From NCBI GenBank assembly GCA_018287875.1, contig JAGVVL010000029.1, positions 62,001 through 126,000 on the forward strand: a stretch of DNA of 64,000 bases, in the 5' to 3' direction. The DNA comes from Nigrospora sphaerica. Taxonomy: Eukaryota > Ascomycota > Sordariomycetes > Amphisphaeriales > Apiosporaceae. The translations under genes and the position numbers were made by a program. Positions 23,742 through 32,903 of this stretch are shown here, in pieces. The notes beneath the pieces were generated by a model, which saw nothing but the letters and a program-made list of their open reading frames with translations, ran no database searches and was not told where the DNA came from. Within the stretch, counting starts at the first letter, position 1. Each line of letters begins with the position of its first letter.

Positions 23742-23822
23742 ATGAGGAGGAAAAAAGTACTAAAAAATCTAATCGTAACTGTTCTAATGTCTGTATTCAT
23801 TTTTATGTTAAGTGTTTTATAA
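23742..23822 (+). CDS. Possible 26-aa membrane micropeptide
   Basis: A short frame starts MRRKK and continues with one hydrophobic helix (VTVLMSVFIFMLSVL) before TAA. The basic start plus a single membrane span is typical of bacterial micropeptides, including hydrophobic type I toxin-like peptides. No good Shine-Dalgarno precedes the ATG; AGGAGG lies just inside the frame. It sits in the fam-C/dcd divergent gap. Weak evidence. Confidence 0.25.
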   Translation: MRRKKVLKNLIVTVLMSVFIFMLSVL

Positions 23823-23954
23823 AGGGGAAGCCGTCTTACTGTACTAAGTGAAGAATAGAATACGCAATATTTTCTATTCATAAGGCTAGGATAGAATAAT
23901 TCTCATTTTTATTGATTAACGATATAATTACCGTTCTTCCAATTATATTAGGCA

Positions 23955-24527
23955 ATGACTTATATGACCATTAAATCAGATCGTTGGATTAAACACATGG
24001 CTGCTCAAGGAATGATTGATCCTTTCACTCCAGAGCAAATACGTGAAATGGAAAATGAAAAAATCATTTCCTATGGATTATCAAGTTATGGATATGATAT
24101 CCGATGTGCGCCTGAGTTTAAGATTTTTACTAATATTAATAGTACCGTTGTTGATCCTAAAAACTTCAAAAAAGATAATTTTGTCACAATAGAGAGTGAC
24201 GTATGTATTATTCCGCCTAATTCCTTTGCACTAGGTTATTCTATTGAAAAGTTTCGTATTCCTAGAAATGTATTAACCTTATGTGTTGGAAAATCTACCT
24301 ATGCTCGTTGCGGTATTATTGTCAACGTCACACCTTTAGAGCCTGAATGGGAAGGCCAAATTACTTTAGAGTTTTCTAATACTACGCCGCTCCCCGCTAA
24401 AATTTATGCTAATGAAGGCGTGGCGCAAATATTATTTTTCGAATCCGATGAAATGTGTGAAATTTCTTATAAAGACCGAAAAGGCAAGTACCAAGGACAA
24501 AGTGGCGTTACACTTCCTGAAGTATAA
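23955..24527 (+). CDS. dcd: dCTP deaminase
   Basis: Dcd converts dCTP to dUTP for thymidylate synthesis. Intact, 190 aa from ATG 23955; a second in-frame ATG at 23964 (MTIKSDRWI) matches the usual start of homologues and may be the true one. Motifs: [13 protein letters not shown], the catalytic region [28 protein letters not shown] and a C-terminal [10 protein letters not shown] tail that closes over the active site. aspS starts 13 bp downstream, so the two are probably co-transcribed. Confidence 0.95.
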   Translation: MTYMTIKSDRWIKHMAAQGMIDPFTPEQIREMENEKIISYGLSSYGYDIRCAPEFKIFTNINSTVVDPKNFKKDNFVTIESDVCIIPPNSFALGYSIEKFRIPRNVLTLCVGKSTYARCGIIVNVTPLEPEWEGQITLEFSNTTPLPAKIYANEGVAQILFFESDEMCEISYKDRKGKYQGQSGVTLPEV

Positions 24528-24540
24528 GCAGTAAATTATT

Positions 24541-26324
24541 ATGTCAACTAAAACATTATATCAACCGATACAAACTTCCTATCGCACGCATACCTGTCAG
24601 TCAGTGAATGCAAGTGTTAAAGATGAAACCATTACGTTAGCGGGATGGGTAAATTTTCATAGGGATCATGGACAAATTATTTTTATTGATTTAAGAGATG
24701 ACACAGGACAAATACAGTTAGCTTGCTATTCTGAGTCATCCAAAGTGTTTGAAACGGCTAAAGAAATTACTCTAGAAAGTGTCATTCAAGTGACTGGCCA
24801 ACTTAGAGAAAGACCGGTAGGAAAAGAAAATGACGCTTTAGCTTCTGGTAGTCTTGAGCTTGTCGTTCAGAAACTCCATATTCTAAATAAAGCAAAACAC
24901 CTTCCTTTTAGTGTCAATACGCATCAAACTATTACAGAACCAATGGCACTTCGCTATCGTTATCTGGATTTACGAAAACCTGAGGTACAAGAGCGATTTA
25001 AACTCAGGGCTGCGGTTTATAAATTTATTAGAAATTTTCTAGAAACCCGTGATTTTTTAGAAATAGAGACACCTTTACTGACTAATATTACCCCTGAAGG
25101 GGCAAGGGACTATTTAGTGCCTAGTCGTACGCACCCAGGTAAGTATTTTGCGTTACCTCAATCTCCCCAATTGTTTAAGCAAATATTAATGGCCTCCGGT
25201 ATTGCTCGCTATTATCAAATCGCCCGGTGTTTTCGAGATGAAGATTTAAGAGCAGATCGGCAACCTGAATTTACTCAGCTTGATATAGAGATGAGCTTTG
25301 TCAAAGCCGGTAATATTCAAAATATCGTAGAAACACTGGTACGGGATCTATTTCATGAAATATTGAACATTCAATTACCTAAAGCGTTTCCGGTGATCAC
25401 TTATAAAGAAGCCATGCAAAAATATGGATCGGATAAACCGGATCTACGTAATCCCTTACGATTGATCGATCTAGCCGATCTATTTAAAACCATAGATTTT
25501 AAAGTATTTTCAAAAGCCGCCAATGATCCGTCTTCTCGAGTAGTGGCTTTAACCATCCCTAAAGGGGCCGACTTAAGTCGCAAAGCCATTGATGAATATA
25601 CCCGATATGTCACAGAGCAAGGTGCTAAAGGTCTTGCATGGATAAAAATTACTGAAGCAGGACTACAATCCCCAATTGAAAAATTCTTACCGCCTTCTAC
25701 GATTGAATCTATTCTTGCCCGGACGGAAGCCCGTGTTGGGGACTTAATATTTTTGGAGCAGATCATGCCACTGTCGTTGAAAAAACCATGGGCGCGTTAC
25801 GGGTTAAATTAGGGCAAGACCTAAATCTTTTAAGCCATGATTGGGCGCCTGTATGGGTTATTGATTTTCCGTTGGTAGAATGGGATGAATCGACTAAGCG
25901 CTTTCAATCCTTACATCACCCTTTTACCGCTCCTAAGGATCTTACCCAGCTTCACAAATCACCAAAAGACTGTTTATCTGAATCGTACGATCTCGTATTA
26001 AACGGTTTTGAAGTAGGCGGTGGGTCATTACGTGTTCACCAACTTTCAGTACAGCAACAAATATTTAATTTATTAAATATTGAGGCAGAAGCAGCTAAAG
26101 AAAAATTTGGTTTCTTGTTAGAGGCTTTACAATACGGATGCCCTCCTCATGGAGGTATTGCCTTAGGATTAGACCGTTTAATCATGTTAATGACAGGCGC
26201 ACAGTCTATCCGTGAAGTGATTGCCTTTCCTAAAACTCAATCGGCGCAGTGTCCTCTAACCAATGCACCCAATCTAGTGGATGCGGAACGTTTAATAGAA
26301 CTCAACATAAAAAATATACAGTAA
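24541..26324 (+). CDS. aspS: Aspartyl-tRNA synthetase
   Basis: Class II synthetase. The N-terminal OB-fold has [19 protein letters not shown], then class II motif 2 ([20 protein letters not shown]), the bacterial GAD insertion, and motif 3 [13 protein letters not shown] at the C-terminus. The frame breaks once, at a T-run of five (25750-25754), in the GAD/core boundary region. One added T gives a continuous protein of about 594 aa, normal for bacterial AspRS. It is followed after 5 bp by yebC. Confidence 0.95.
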
Positions 26325-26329
26325 AGGTT

Positions 26330-27064
26330 ATGGCGGGACATAGTAAATCCTCTAATATTAAGCACCGTAAAAATGCACAAGATGCTAAACGTAGTCGTTT
26401 ATTTACTAAGCTGACTCGAGAAATTACAGTTGCTGCTCGAAGCAATCCTGATGTGATGCAAAATCCTAGATTACGACTCGCAAGAGATCGTGCATTGGCT
26501 GCAAATATCAAACGAGAAACTATTGAAAGAGCCATTAGAAAAGTTAGTGAGTCTAATCATGACGCCATGGAATCTGTACGATATGAAGGATATGGCCCCA
26601 ATGGTATTGCAATTTTAGTGGATGCTTTTACCGATAATCGAAATCGTACCGCTTCTGATATTCGCTATGTCTTTAATCGGCGTGGAGGTAATTTAGGTTC
26701 TGAAAATTCAGTGGCTTGGTTATTTCGTCATCAAGGCTTAATTCAACTAGAAGATCGGGAATTAACTGAAAGTGACTGCATGGAACTCGCCTTGGAAGCT
26801 GAAGCCGAAGATATCATTTTTAGCCATGACAATGCCTTTACCCCTAAACTAATCACAGCCTTAGACCATTTAACCTTGACTGTACGTAAATTAGAAGAAA
26901 AAGGCGTTAAAATAGCAGAAGCGCTTCCTGCTTGGCTACCTAATAATCGCACTCTCATTCAAGAAGTCGAAATATTAGAAAAGATCCAAGCGTTTATAGA
27001 GGCTTTAGAAGCTATACCCGATGTAGAAGCAGTGTACACCAGTTGTAGTTGGCAATTAGAATAA
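26330..27064 (+). CDS. yebC: YebC/PmpR family regulator
   Basis: YebC/TACO1-type proteins help ribosomes through difficult stretches and in some bacteria act as transcription regulators. Intact, 244 aa, with the hallmark N-terminus MAGHSKSSNIKHRK and the core YEGYGPNGIAILVDAFTDN and FNRRGGNLG. ATG 26330 is five bases after the aspS stop; the longer upstream frame is inside aspS. It leads directly into ruvC, a classical gammaproteobacterial order. Confidence 0.96.
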   Translation: MAGHSKSSNIKHRKNAQDAKRSRLFTKLTREITVAARSNPDVMQNPRLRLARDRALAANIKRETIERAIRKVSESNHDAMESVRYEGYGPNGIAILVDAFTDNRNRTASDIRYVFNRRGGNLGSENSVAWLFRHQGLIQLEDRELTESDCMELALEAEAEDIIFSHDNAFTPKLITALDHLTLTVRKLEEKGVKIAEALPAWLPNNRTLIQEVEILEKIQAFIEALEAIPDVEAVYTSCSWQLE

Positions 27065-27068
27065 TACA

Positions 27069-27539
27069 ATGCATGCAGCAAAAATTATCCTTGGAGTTGA
27101 TCCTGGATCTAGGAAAATGGGGTATGGCATCATAGAAACTAAAGGCTATCGAGCACGATATCTTGCAAGTGGCTGTATTCAAACAAAGCCACAATCTTTT
27201 ATTAGTTTATTTGAAGGCTTACATACAATTATTCAAGAATACAAACCCACTGAAGCCGCTATTGAAGAAGTATTTCTACATCGCAATCCAAAATCTGCCT
27301 TAACCTTAGGACAAGCACGCGGTGTTGCTTTACTCACTTTAGAAATCGCAAAATTACCTGTCTCTCATTATGCAGCCAGACAAGTTAAAAAAGCGATTAC
27401 GGGCTATGGTGCCGCTAACAAGTTACAAATGCAACAAATGATTAAACAACTACTCTATTTGTCAGATATACCGAGTGTAGATGCAGCAGATGCGCTAAGT
27501 ATTGCTTTTTGCCATCATAATTTTCAATACTCACCATGA
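27069..27539 (+). CDS. ruvC: Holliday junction resolvase RuvC
   Basis: RuvC cuts Holliday junctions. Intact, 156 aa, with catalytic acidic residues in GVDPGSRKMGYG, AIEEVF and VDAADALSIAFCHH, and the conserved HRNPKSALTLGQARGV. Its TGA overlaps the ruvA ATG (ATGA), which indicates translational coupling. yebC lies 4 bp upstream. Confidence 0.97.
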   Translation: MHAAKIILGVDPGSRKMGYGIIETKGYRARYLASGCIQTKPQSFISLFEGLHTIIQEYKPTEAAIEEVFLHRNPKSALTLGQARGVALLTLEIAKLPVSHYAARQVKKAITGYGAANKLQMQQMIKQLLYLSDIPSVDAADALSIAFCHHNFQYSP

Positions 27540-28155
27540 TTACCTACTTAAAAGGCAAACTAATCGCTAAGAACCCTCCTTTTTTAATCGTAGAAAACGG
27601 AAAAGTAGGATATAACCTACAAGCTTCCATGCAAACTTTTTATCACTTACCGGACATTGGCGAAGAAATCTTGTTGCATACCCTGCTCTTTATAAAAGAA
27701 GAGATACCCTGGCTATATGGTTTTTAAAAACCAATGAACGGCAGTTATTTCAAGAGTTAATTAAGGTCAATACCATAGGCCCTAAAGCAGCCTTAGCCAT
27801 CCTTTCCAGCATGGATATTCAACAACTTCATCAAACGGTTATACAACAAAATCTTCCACTTTTACAAAGCATACCCGGGATTGGCAAAAAAACTGCAGAA
27901 CGTTTATTACTAGAGTTAACCAACCGACTAAAGTATTGGCAACCTGTGGCCTCTGCTGGGCCAGGACTGCATGGTTTAATGGATGAATCCGAACATACAA
28001 TCTCTCAAATTAGTATACAAGATGCAATTGATGCCTTAATTGCCTTAGGTTATAAACCAGCTTTAGCATCAAGCACCATCAATCGAGTAGCCGAACCTTC
28101 TTTAACTACAGAAACTTTAATTCGACGCGCGCTGCACCAACTAATGCAATCTTAA
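27536..28155 (+). CDS. ruvA: Holliday junction DNA helicase subunit RuvA
   Basis: RuvA binds the four-way junction and recruits RuvB. The N-terminal OB domain (MITYLKGKLIAKNPPFLIVE), the HhH motif PGIGKKTAERLLLEL and the C-terminal domain III that contacts RuvB (AIDALIALGYKPALAS) are all present. One break in a T-run of five at 27721-27725; one added T joins WLYGF to the downstream frame and gives about 206 aa. ruvB does not follow, although it usually does. Confidence 0.93.
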
Positions 28156-28186
28156 CGGTTCTGTTTTTTTAAAGAAGCTATATTTT

Positions 28187-29413
28187 TTACTTAGTGAGGG
28201 GTACCGGCACATTGTTTTTATAGTTAGCGGGCATATCCTGGCTTAAATAGATAGGTGGGACCTGGCCTGCACTAAAAATCAAAGCGGGATTATTAATTAA
28301 CAGCCACTTACGTAGTCCTGTCTCATCTATGCCTCCTATCGCACCGGATAAACGTCCTCTTTCATTAGCAGAAAGTGGATAAGATGACATAATGGCTTTC
28401 AATTGTTTTTCTACTACCTCTGCATTTACTTGCTGTAATTTACAAAAATTGATTAACTCGGAACGAGCAATCCATAACCCTTTTTTCGTTCTTCTCAATC
28501 CTGCCTCTTGCTCTGTATTAATAGGCATATGGTCTGCTTTCACTCTTTCTCGTAACCATGCCAAAAATTGTTTGCCTAAATGCGTTTCTTCTGTCTCTTT
28601 AAAAGCATGATGTAGTTTAGAACGAATCTTTTCTTGTATCCATCGCTTTTCCTCTAGACGTTTTTCAATGGCTTGTTTTTCACCAAATGGTATTAAAGAC
28701 ATGACTGCCGTAGAAGGAATAAGATGCGCTTCATCTGATAAAGCAGATAACCATAACTCCAAAATATGGGGGTAGCGGCTAATTAATAAAAAACCAGCGC
28801 GGGTTTGTGTATGACTAGATAAAATAATGCTAGTTAAACAACTATTGCTACGAGGCAGTTGAGTGGGTTGGTGAATGTATTGAAAGCTTAAAAAACCAAT
28901 ATCCGATAACTCTATAATGGCTCCATCAAATGGATTCCATACTTTCTTTTTTAATTCTTTTTTATCAAATAAACTGATGGTGTAAGAATTGATTAAAACC
29001 CCCACATCTTTAAAAAGAGCAGCGGTAAATACAGCATATAATTCAGCAGCTTCTTCTTCAGAAGCTGATAAATCTTGAAACGCTTTCTGATTTGGATATA
29101 AATAACTTAAAGTTGTAATCAGTGTGTAAGTAGCCCTTGATAAACTATAATTTAATAACCCTTCTATTTCTGAAAAAAGACCGCTAGGGAAAGCAGGCAA
29201 CATTTGTACATAATGCGCATATTGTTCAATAGCAGGATAATAGTATTTTAAATAAACTGCTTGAGGCAAAACAATCTGTAGAGCATCTAATAAATTTTGG
29301 CAATGGGTACGCTGTAAAAGAGTCGGTGCTAATTGAACAGGAAACTTTAATTTATTATATAATGCTGAGTTGCTCCTTAAAGAAAAAAGAGACTTTTTAT
29401 CAAATAGAGGCAT
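28187..29413 (-). CDS. Putative TraI_2/MobH-like domain protein
   Basis: Intact, 408 aa from ATG 29413. The N-terminal half resembles the TraI_2 (DUF1528) domain of MobH-type relaxase proteins: LAPTLLQRTHCQNLLDAL, AELYAVFTAALFKDVGVLIN and KKVWNPFDG fall where that family has its HD-like core and WNPF segment. The histidines and the His-Asp pair expected there are missing (ALFKDVG in place of a HD pair), so nuclease activity is doubtful. No other conjugation gene is nearby. Domain recognition is by eye and tentative; it may be a domesticated remnant of an integrative element. Confidence 0.5.
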   Translation of the reverse strand: MPLFDKKSLFSLRSNSALYNKLKFPVQLAPTLLQRTHCQNLLDALQIVLPQAVYLKYYYPAIEQYAHYVQMLPAFPSGLFSEIEGLLNYSLSRATYTLITTLSYLYPNQKAFQDLSASEEEAAELYAVFTAALFKDVGVLINSYTISLFDKKELKKKVWNPFDGAIIELSDIGFLSFQYIHQPTQLPRSNSCLTSIILSSHTQTRAGFLLISRYPHILELWLSALSDEAHLIPSTAVMSLIPFGEKQAIEKRLEEKRWIQEKIRSKLHHAFKETEETHLGKQFLAWLRERVKADHMPINTEQEAGLRRTKKGLWIARSELINFCKLQQVNAEVVEKQLKAIMSSYPLSANERGRLSGAIGGIDETGLRKWLLINNPALIFSAGQVPPIYLSQDMPANYKNNVPVPLTK

Positions 29414-29591
29414 GATGACACACAAACTGCTTACAACTTTTATGATAACCCTGTCTTTTAATTATAGAATGGACATCTTATCTTTTCTAGATGATTAATT
29501 GCTTTCATTTTCCATTTATTTACATCCAATATATAATTGACTACATTATTATTCTTAATGAATAAGAAACTATTATTGTGAACAATATACA

Positions 29592-29798
29592 ATGCATTCA
29601 ATTACCCCCAAAGCAGATGGAGATAACAAAAAGGTATGTTTTATTACCACGCAAGACTTACCTCTTTCTTGCCCAATGCCTAATACACGCTTGTGGGATA
29701 GCCATCCTCGCATCTATTTGCCTATTACTAAAACAGGTTATATGACTTGCCCTTATTGTGGTACGGCCTATCAATTAACAAAAGAGCCTACTGTTTAA
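29592..29798 (+). CDS. Zinc-finger (zf-CHCC) domain protein
   Basis: Small intact 68-aa protein with the CHCC zinc-finger pattern: Cys in LPLSCPMP, His in WDSHPRIYLPI, and the CPYCG pair. Homologues are found across proteobacteria and are related to the NDUFS6/13-kDa subunit associated with mitochondrial complex I; the bacterial role is not settled. Complex I is otherwise represented here by nuoF. Confidence 0.85.
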   Translation: MHSITPKADGDNKKVCFITTQDLPLSCPMPNTRLWDSHPRIYLPITKTGYMTCPYCGTAYQLTKEPTV

Positions 29799-29856
29799 GT
29801 AATAGAGGGTTACCTTAACCATTTTTTGTATTTACTTTTCTAATTAATCTTATTTT

Positions 29857-30734
29857 ATGCACTTTCATTTACCTTTTTCTAAAAAACAAAGTATTCATAT
29901 CCGCTTTGGTATTGCTGTATTGTTAAATGCTGTTTTAGCAACTGCCCAAATTTTATATGCGCATAGTAGTCACTCAGTCAGCTTATTATCTGATGCAGTA
30001 CATAATTTAGGCGATGTATGTGGCTTATTTATTGCATGGTGTGCGCAAATTTTAGCGCGCTCTACTCGCTATAACGCTCGATACACTTACGGATATAAAA
30101 AAGCTACTTTATTAGCGGCTTTTTTAAATGCGTTATTACTACTCTCCAGTGTGACTATTATCTTATATGAGACCGTCATTAAATTGATGGAAGGGGGTCA
30201 ATGGATGGATTACAAGTGGTTTTTATTGCAGGGTTAGGGATTATCATTAATGGATGTACCGCCTTGCTGTTTATTAGAGAGAAATCAGAAGATATTAATA
30301 TCAAAGCGGCTTTTTTGCATTTAAGTTTGGATGCATTAACTTCATTAGGCGTAGTTATCAGCGCGCTCATTGTATATTACGGTGGTTATCAATGGATAGA
30401 CTCACTAATGGCGTTTATTATTGCGGGTACTATCTCCATCAATGGATGGAAATTACTTCGTCGGTCTATTGACCTTTTGTTAGGGGCAGTGCCTGAGCAC
30501 ATTCAGTTATCAGAAGTAGAGTCTTATCTAAAAAATATGCCAGGTGTAGTGAATATTCAAAATATGCATGTTTGGGCCTTAGGTTCTGAAGAAAATGCAT
30601 TGACTGCACATTTAGAGGTGACACCACTTTACGCCAATATAAATATAAATCACATTAAGCAGCACTTAAAAGAAACCTTTAAAATTACTACAATCACATT
30701 GCAAACTCACAAATTCATTGAAGTTACAGAATGA
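29857..30734 (+). CDS. Cation diffusion facilitator (Zn/Cd/Co efflux)
   Basis: CDF transporters export divalent metals in exchange for protons across the inner membrane. Six membrane spans, metal-site motifs SDAVHNLGD (span II) and HLSLDALTSLG (span V), the YTYGYKKA signature after span II, and a cytoplasmic C-terminal domain ending near VNIQNMHVWALGSEENALTAH. This matches the CzcD/ZitB type. One break at a G-run of five (30193-30197); one added G gives about 293 aa. Substrate is inferred from the family only. Confidence 0.92.
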
Positions 30735-30747
30735 TTCAAGTATAATT

Positions 30748-30780
30748 TGGATTATGCTACTTTTTCAGTAGTATAATCCA
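30748..30780 (+). terminator. Hairpin after CDF gene
   Basis: TGGATTATGCTAC / GTAGTATAATCCA with a 7-nt T-rich loop (one mismatch in 13 bp), 14 bp after the CDF stop. It is followed within ten bases by a short T-run. Confidence 0.55.
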
Positions 30781-30811
30781 TGCAACCCTTTTAAAATTCA
30801 CTACCATTACA

Positions 30812-31060
30812 ATGAACGTGCCTAATATATTTAAAAAGTTGCTAGATTGGTTTACACCATCCAATAAAAAAGCAACTATATCCAAGTCAGAGACTGCTTT
30901 TCAAAATAGCAAGGAAAGTGCAACATCCTCAAAAAGGCCCGATAGTAAAAAGCCAAGGTATTATAATAAAGCCAAACGCAAACCAATAACGGCTGCTCCA
31001 AAAATAAAAACACCCCATCATAAAAGACTACTTTTAGAAAAATCTCATGAAATTCAATAG
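30812..31060 (+). CDS. Small basic hypothetical protein
   Basis: An 82-aa Lys/Arg-rich frame with an N-terminal amphipathic stretch (NIFKKLLDWFTP) and a disordered basic tail (KKPRYYNKAKRKP). No recognised domain. Composition resembles nucleic-acid-binding tails. It ends within a strong nested inverted repeat. Coding status is plausible but unproven. Confidence 0.5.
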   Translation: MNVPNIFKKLLDWFTPSNKKATISKSETAFQNSKESATSSKRPDSKKPRYYNKAKRKPITAAPKIKTPHHKRLLLEKSHEIQ

Positions 31061-31085
31061 GACATCGTCCATTTAATTTCATGAG
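31044..31085. repeat. Nested perfect inverted repeat
   Basis: Outer arms CTCATGAAATT (31044-31054) and AATTTCATGAG (31075-31085) pair perfectly; an inner GGAC-ATC-GTCC hairpin sits between them. It covers the stop codon of the small basic gene. It may be a terminator or a protein-binding site. Confidence 0.55.
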
Positions 31086-31258
31086 CTTAGGTTAGACGTA
31101 TTTCTTTTGCGCGGGCTCATACAGATGACGCGACTTGGTGTTGGTTTTTGGTGAGATGTGTTACCGAACATAGCTTTACTTAATGCAAGGTGCGTCGTAA
31201 ATCGCGCCTATCCTTATTAGAGGTAATGTAAAAGCATATGCAGTGAATGTCTGCTCAA

Positions 31259-32620
31259 TCAAGTTTTGTTTGAACTCATAATAGTTTCCTGAGCAATCCC
31301 ATATAATGAAGTATCATCTTCTTTATCGTGCAAACGCTCAGCTGCTCCTGCCCCTCTCAAGAGTTGCATAATCTTAGTATTATCATGCTGATTAGCTATT
31401 TGAAATGCTGTGAGTCCTTGTGCGTCTGGCTTATTAACCTCTGCCCCTGCACTCATCAAAAGTTTCACAATATCGATATATCCCTTCTTAGAAGCTATAT
31501 GTAACGGAGTCCCCCAGGGGCTTAATATATTTATTTTTGCCCTTTCATTTAACAAAACTTCCACAATGTTGCTTTTACCCCAAAGGGAAGCCAGATGTAA
31601 TGCACTCGTATGATCCTTACTTCGCTCATCCACGTTTGCAAGCTTGTGCTCTAATAAAACTTTCACAATCTCGATATGACCATGCATAGAAGCGGTATGT
31701 AATGTGGTGTATCCTTGGCTATCTGCAGTATTTACTGCTACTCCTTGTTCTGATAAAAATTTTATGATATTGCCATAACCATGACTGATAGCATTAGATA
31801 GAATCAAGTCACTGTCGTTCTTCGTCTCTTTACCCCAGTATGCTGCTATCATACCCAACTCACCAGATCTAGAAGCTTGCAGCACATTTTTTCTAGCTAA
31901 GTGCTTATATTTAATTTTCTCATCATGTGCTTTAGGGAGATGCTTAAATAAGGCATGCTATTCATTTGGCGATCCAGCCAATGTGTTCTATCTTCGGATA
32001 TATTAAATCCAAATATCACCTCTCTATTAAGTTTCACATCTATTGCAAAACAATTAAGAAGTTTAGGCAATCTAATAGTAAATTTCACAAAAATCCTGGG
32101 TTCATGAATATATTCTAGTCCCAAATGAGGTAATATCTTATATCCTAGTAATGATCCTTCCTTACAATACCAGGAAGTTTGAATACCCCCACGCGAGCGC
32201 TTTCTAAGTCATTACAAAAATCTGCACTTACTTGGACGGCTTGAAGACCGAACTCACCTCCAAAGGAAATAAAGGGTTCACCATTTTGATGATATTGACG
32301 ATAAAAATACCCTCCTAGCCAATAGTTTTGATTGATGCCAAATGCTTTTCGAATGCCTCCACTAAAAAAGGTCTACCCTCACCGGCAGCACCTGAAGCAA
32401 ACCAGAAAGGCCCTATGCCTTTAAATAGTATATTTCTACTGTTATTTTCCTCTATACTGTACTGCATTCGATTAAAAAAGGAATCGATCATTACATTAGG
32501 CTTAATGACTATCGCAAAAGGCTCTTTACCTAATGCCACTTGAGATATCATGCTATATAAAAGCATACCTCCCCCAACCCGAGACAGTATAGATCGCTTT
32601 AAACTAATTGTTTGTTTCAT
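31259..32620 (-). CDS. D1: signal peptide, beta-rich domain and ankyrin repeats
   Basis: First of three tandem paralogues on the minus strand (shown here as the downstream-most). Repaired length about 454 aa. Signal peptide (hydrophobic GGGMLLYSMISQVALG), then a beta-rich domain of about 210 aa with features shared with D2 and D3 (ISFGGEFGLQ, the THWLDRQMNSMPYLS junction), then about five ankyrin repeats (GYTTLHTASMHGHIEIVKVL). The alternating pattern recalls outer-membrane barrels such as inverse autotransporters; this is inference. Three breaks, each one base short: CC 32359-32360, C-run 32186-32190, G-run 31935-31937. Confidence 0.75.
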
Positions 32621-32804
32621 AAAAGAGAGGAATGAAATATATTACTTGAATAAATACGGGGCTTGTAGTGTGAGAAATATAACACAAATCTGCTATAGTC
32701 CTTTATTCATAGAAAAATCTCATACGATAATAGTATTCAGCCAAGGCCTTTTTAAAAGCAGTAGCTAAGACCTTCCCCCTTTGCTTTACTGCTTTTTGGA
32801 TAAA

Positions 32805-32903
32805 TAGAAGGTAATTACCAAGCTCTACTATAGCATTACATAACAAAAAGGCATTTTAATATAATTACAAAAAGCCTTTTTAGTTATTTCATGCTTAATC
32901 GAG
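32805..32903. repeat. D-cassette flanking repeat, copy 1
   Basis: A roughly 99-bp sequence beginning TAGAAGGTAATTA and ending TTAATCGAG lies just downstream of D2. It is nearly identical to 35177-35275 downstream of D3. It shows that the duplicated unit includes non-coding DNA and a terminator. Confidence 0.85.
32845..32881 (-). terminator. Terminator after D2
   Basis: AAAAAGGC and GCCTTTTT arms with a 21-nt spacer, read on the minus strand into a T-run, about 20 bp after the D2 stop. Same structure as behind D3. Confidence 0.55.
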
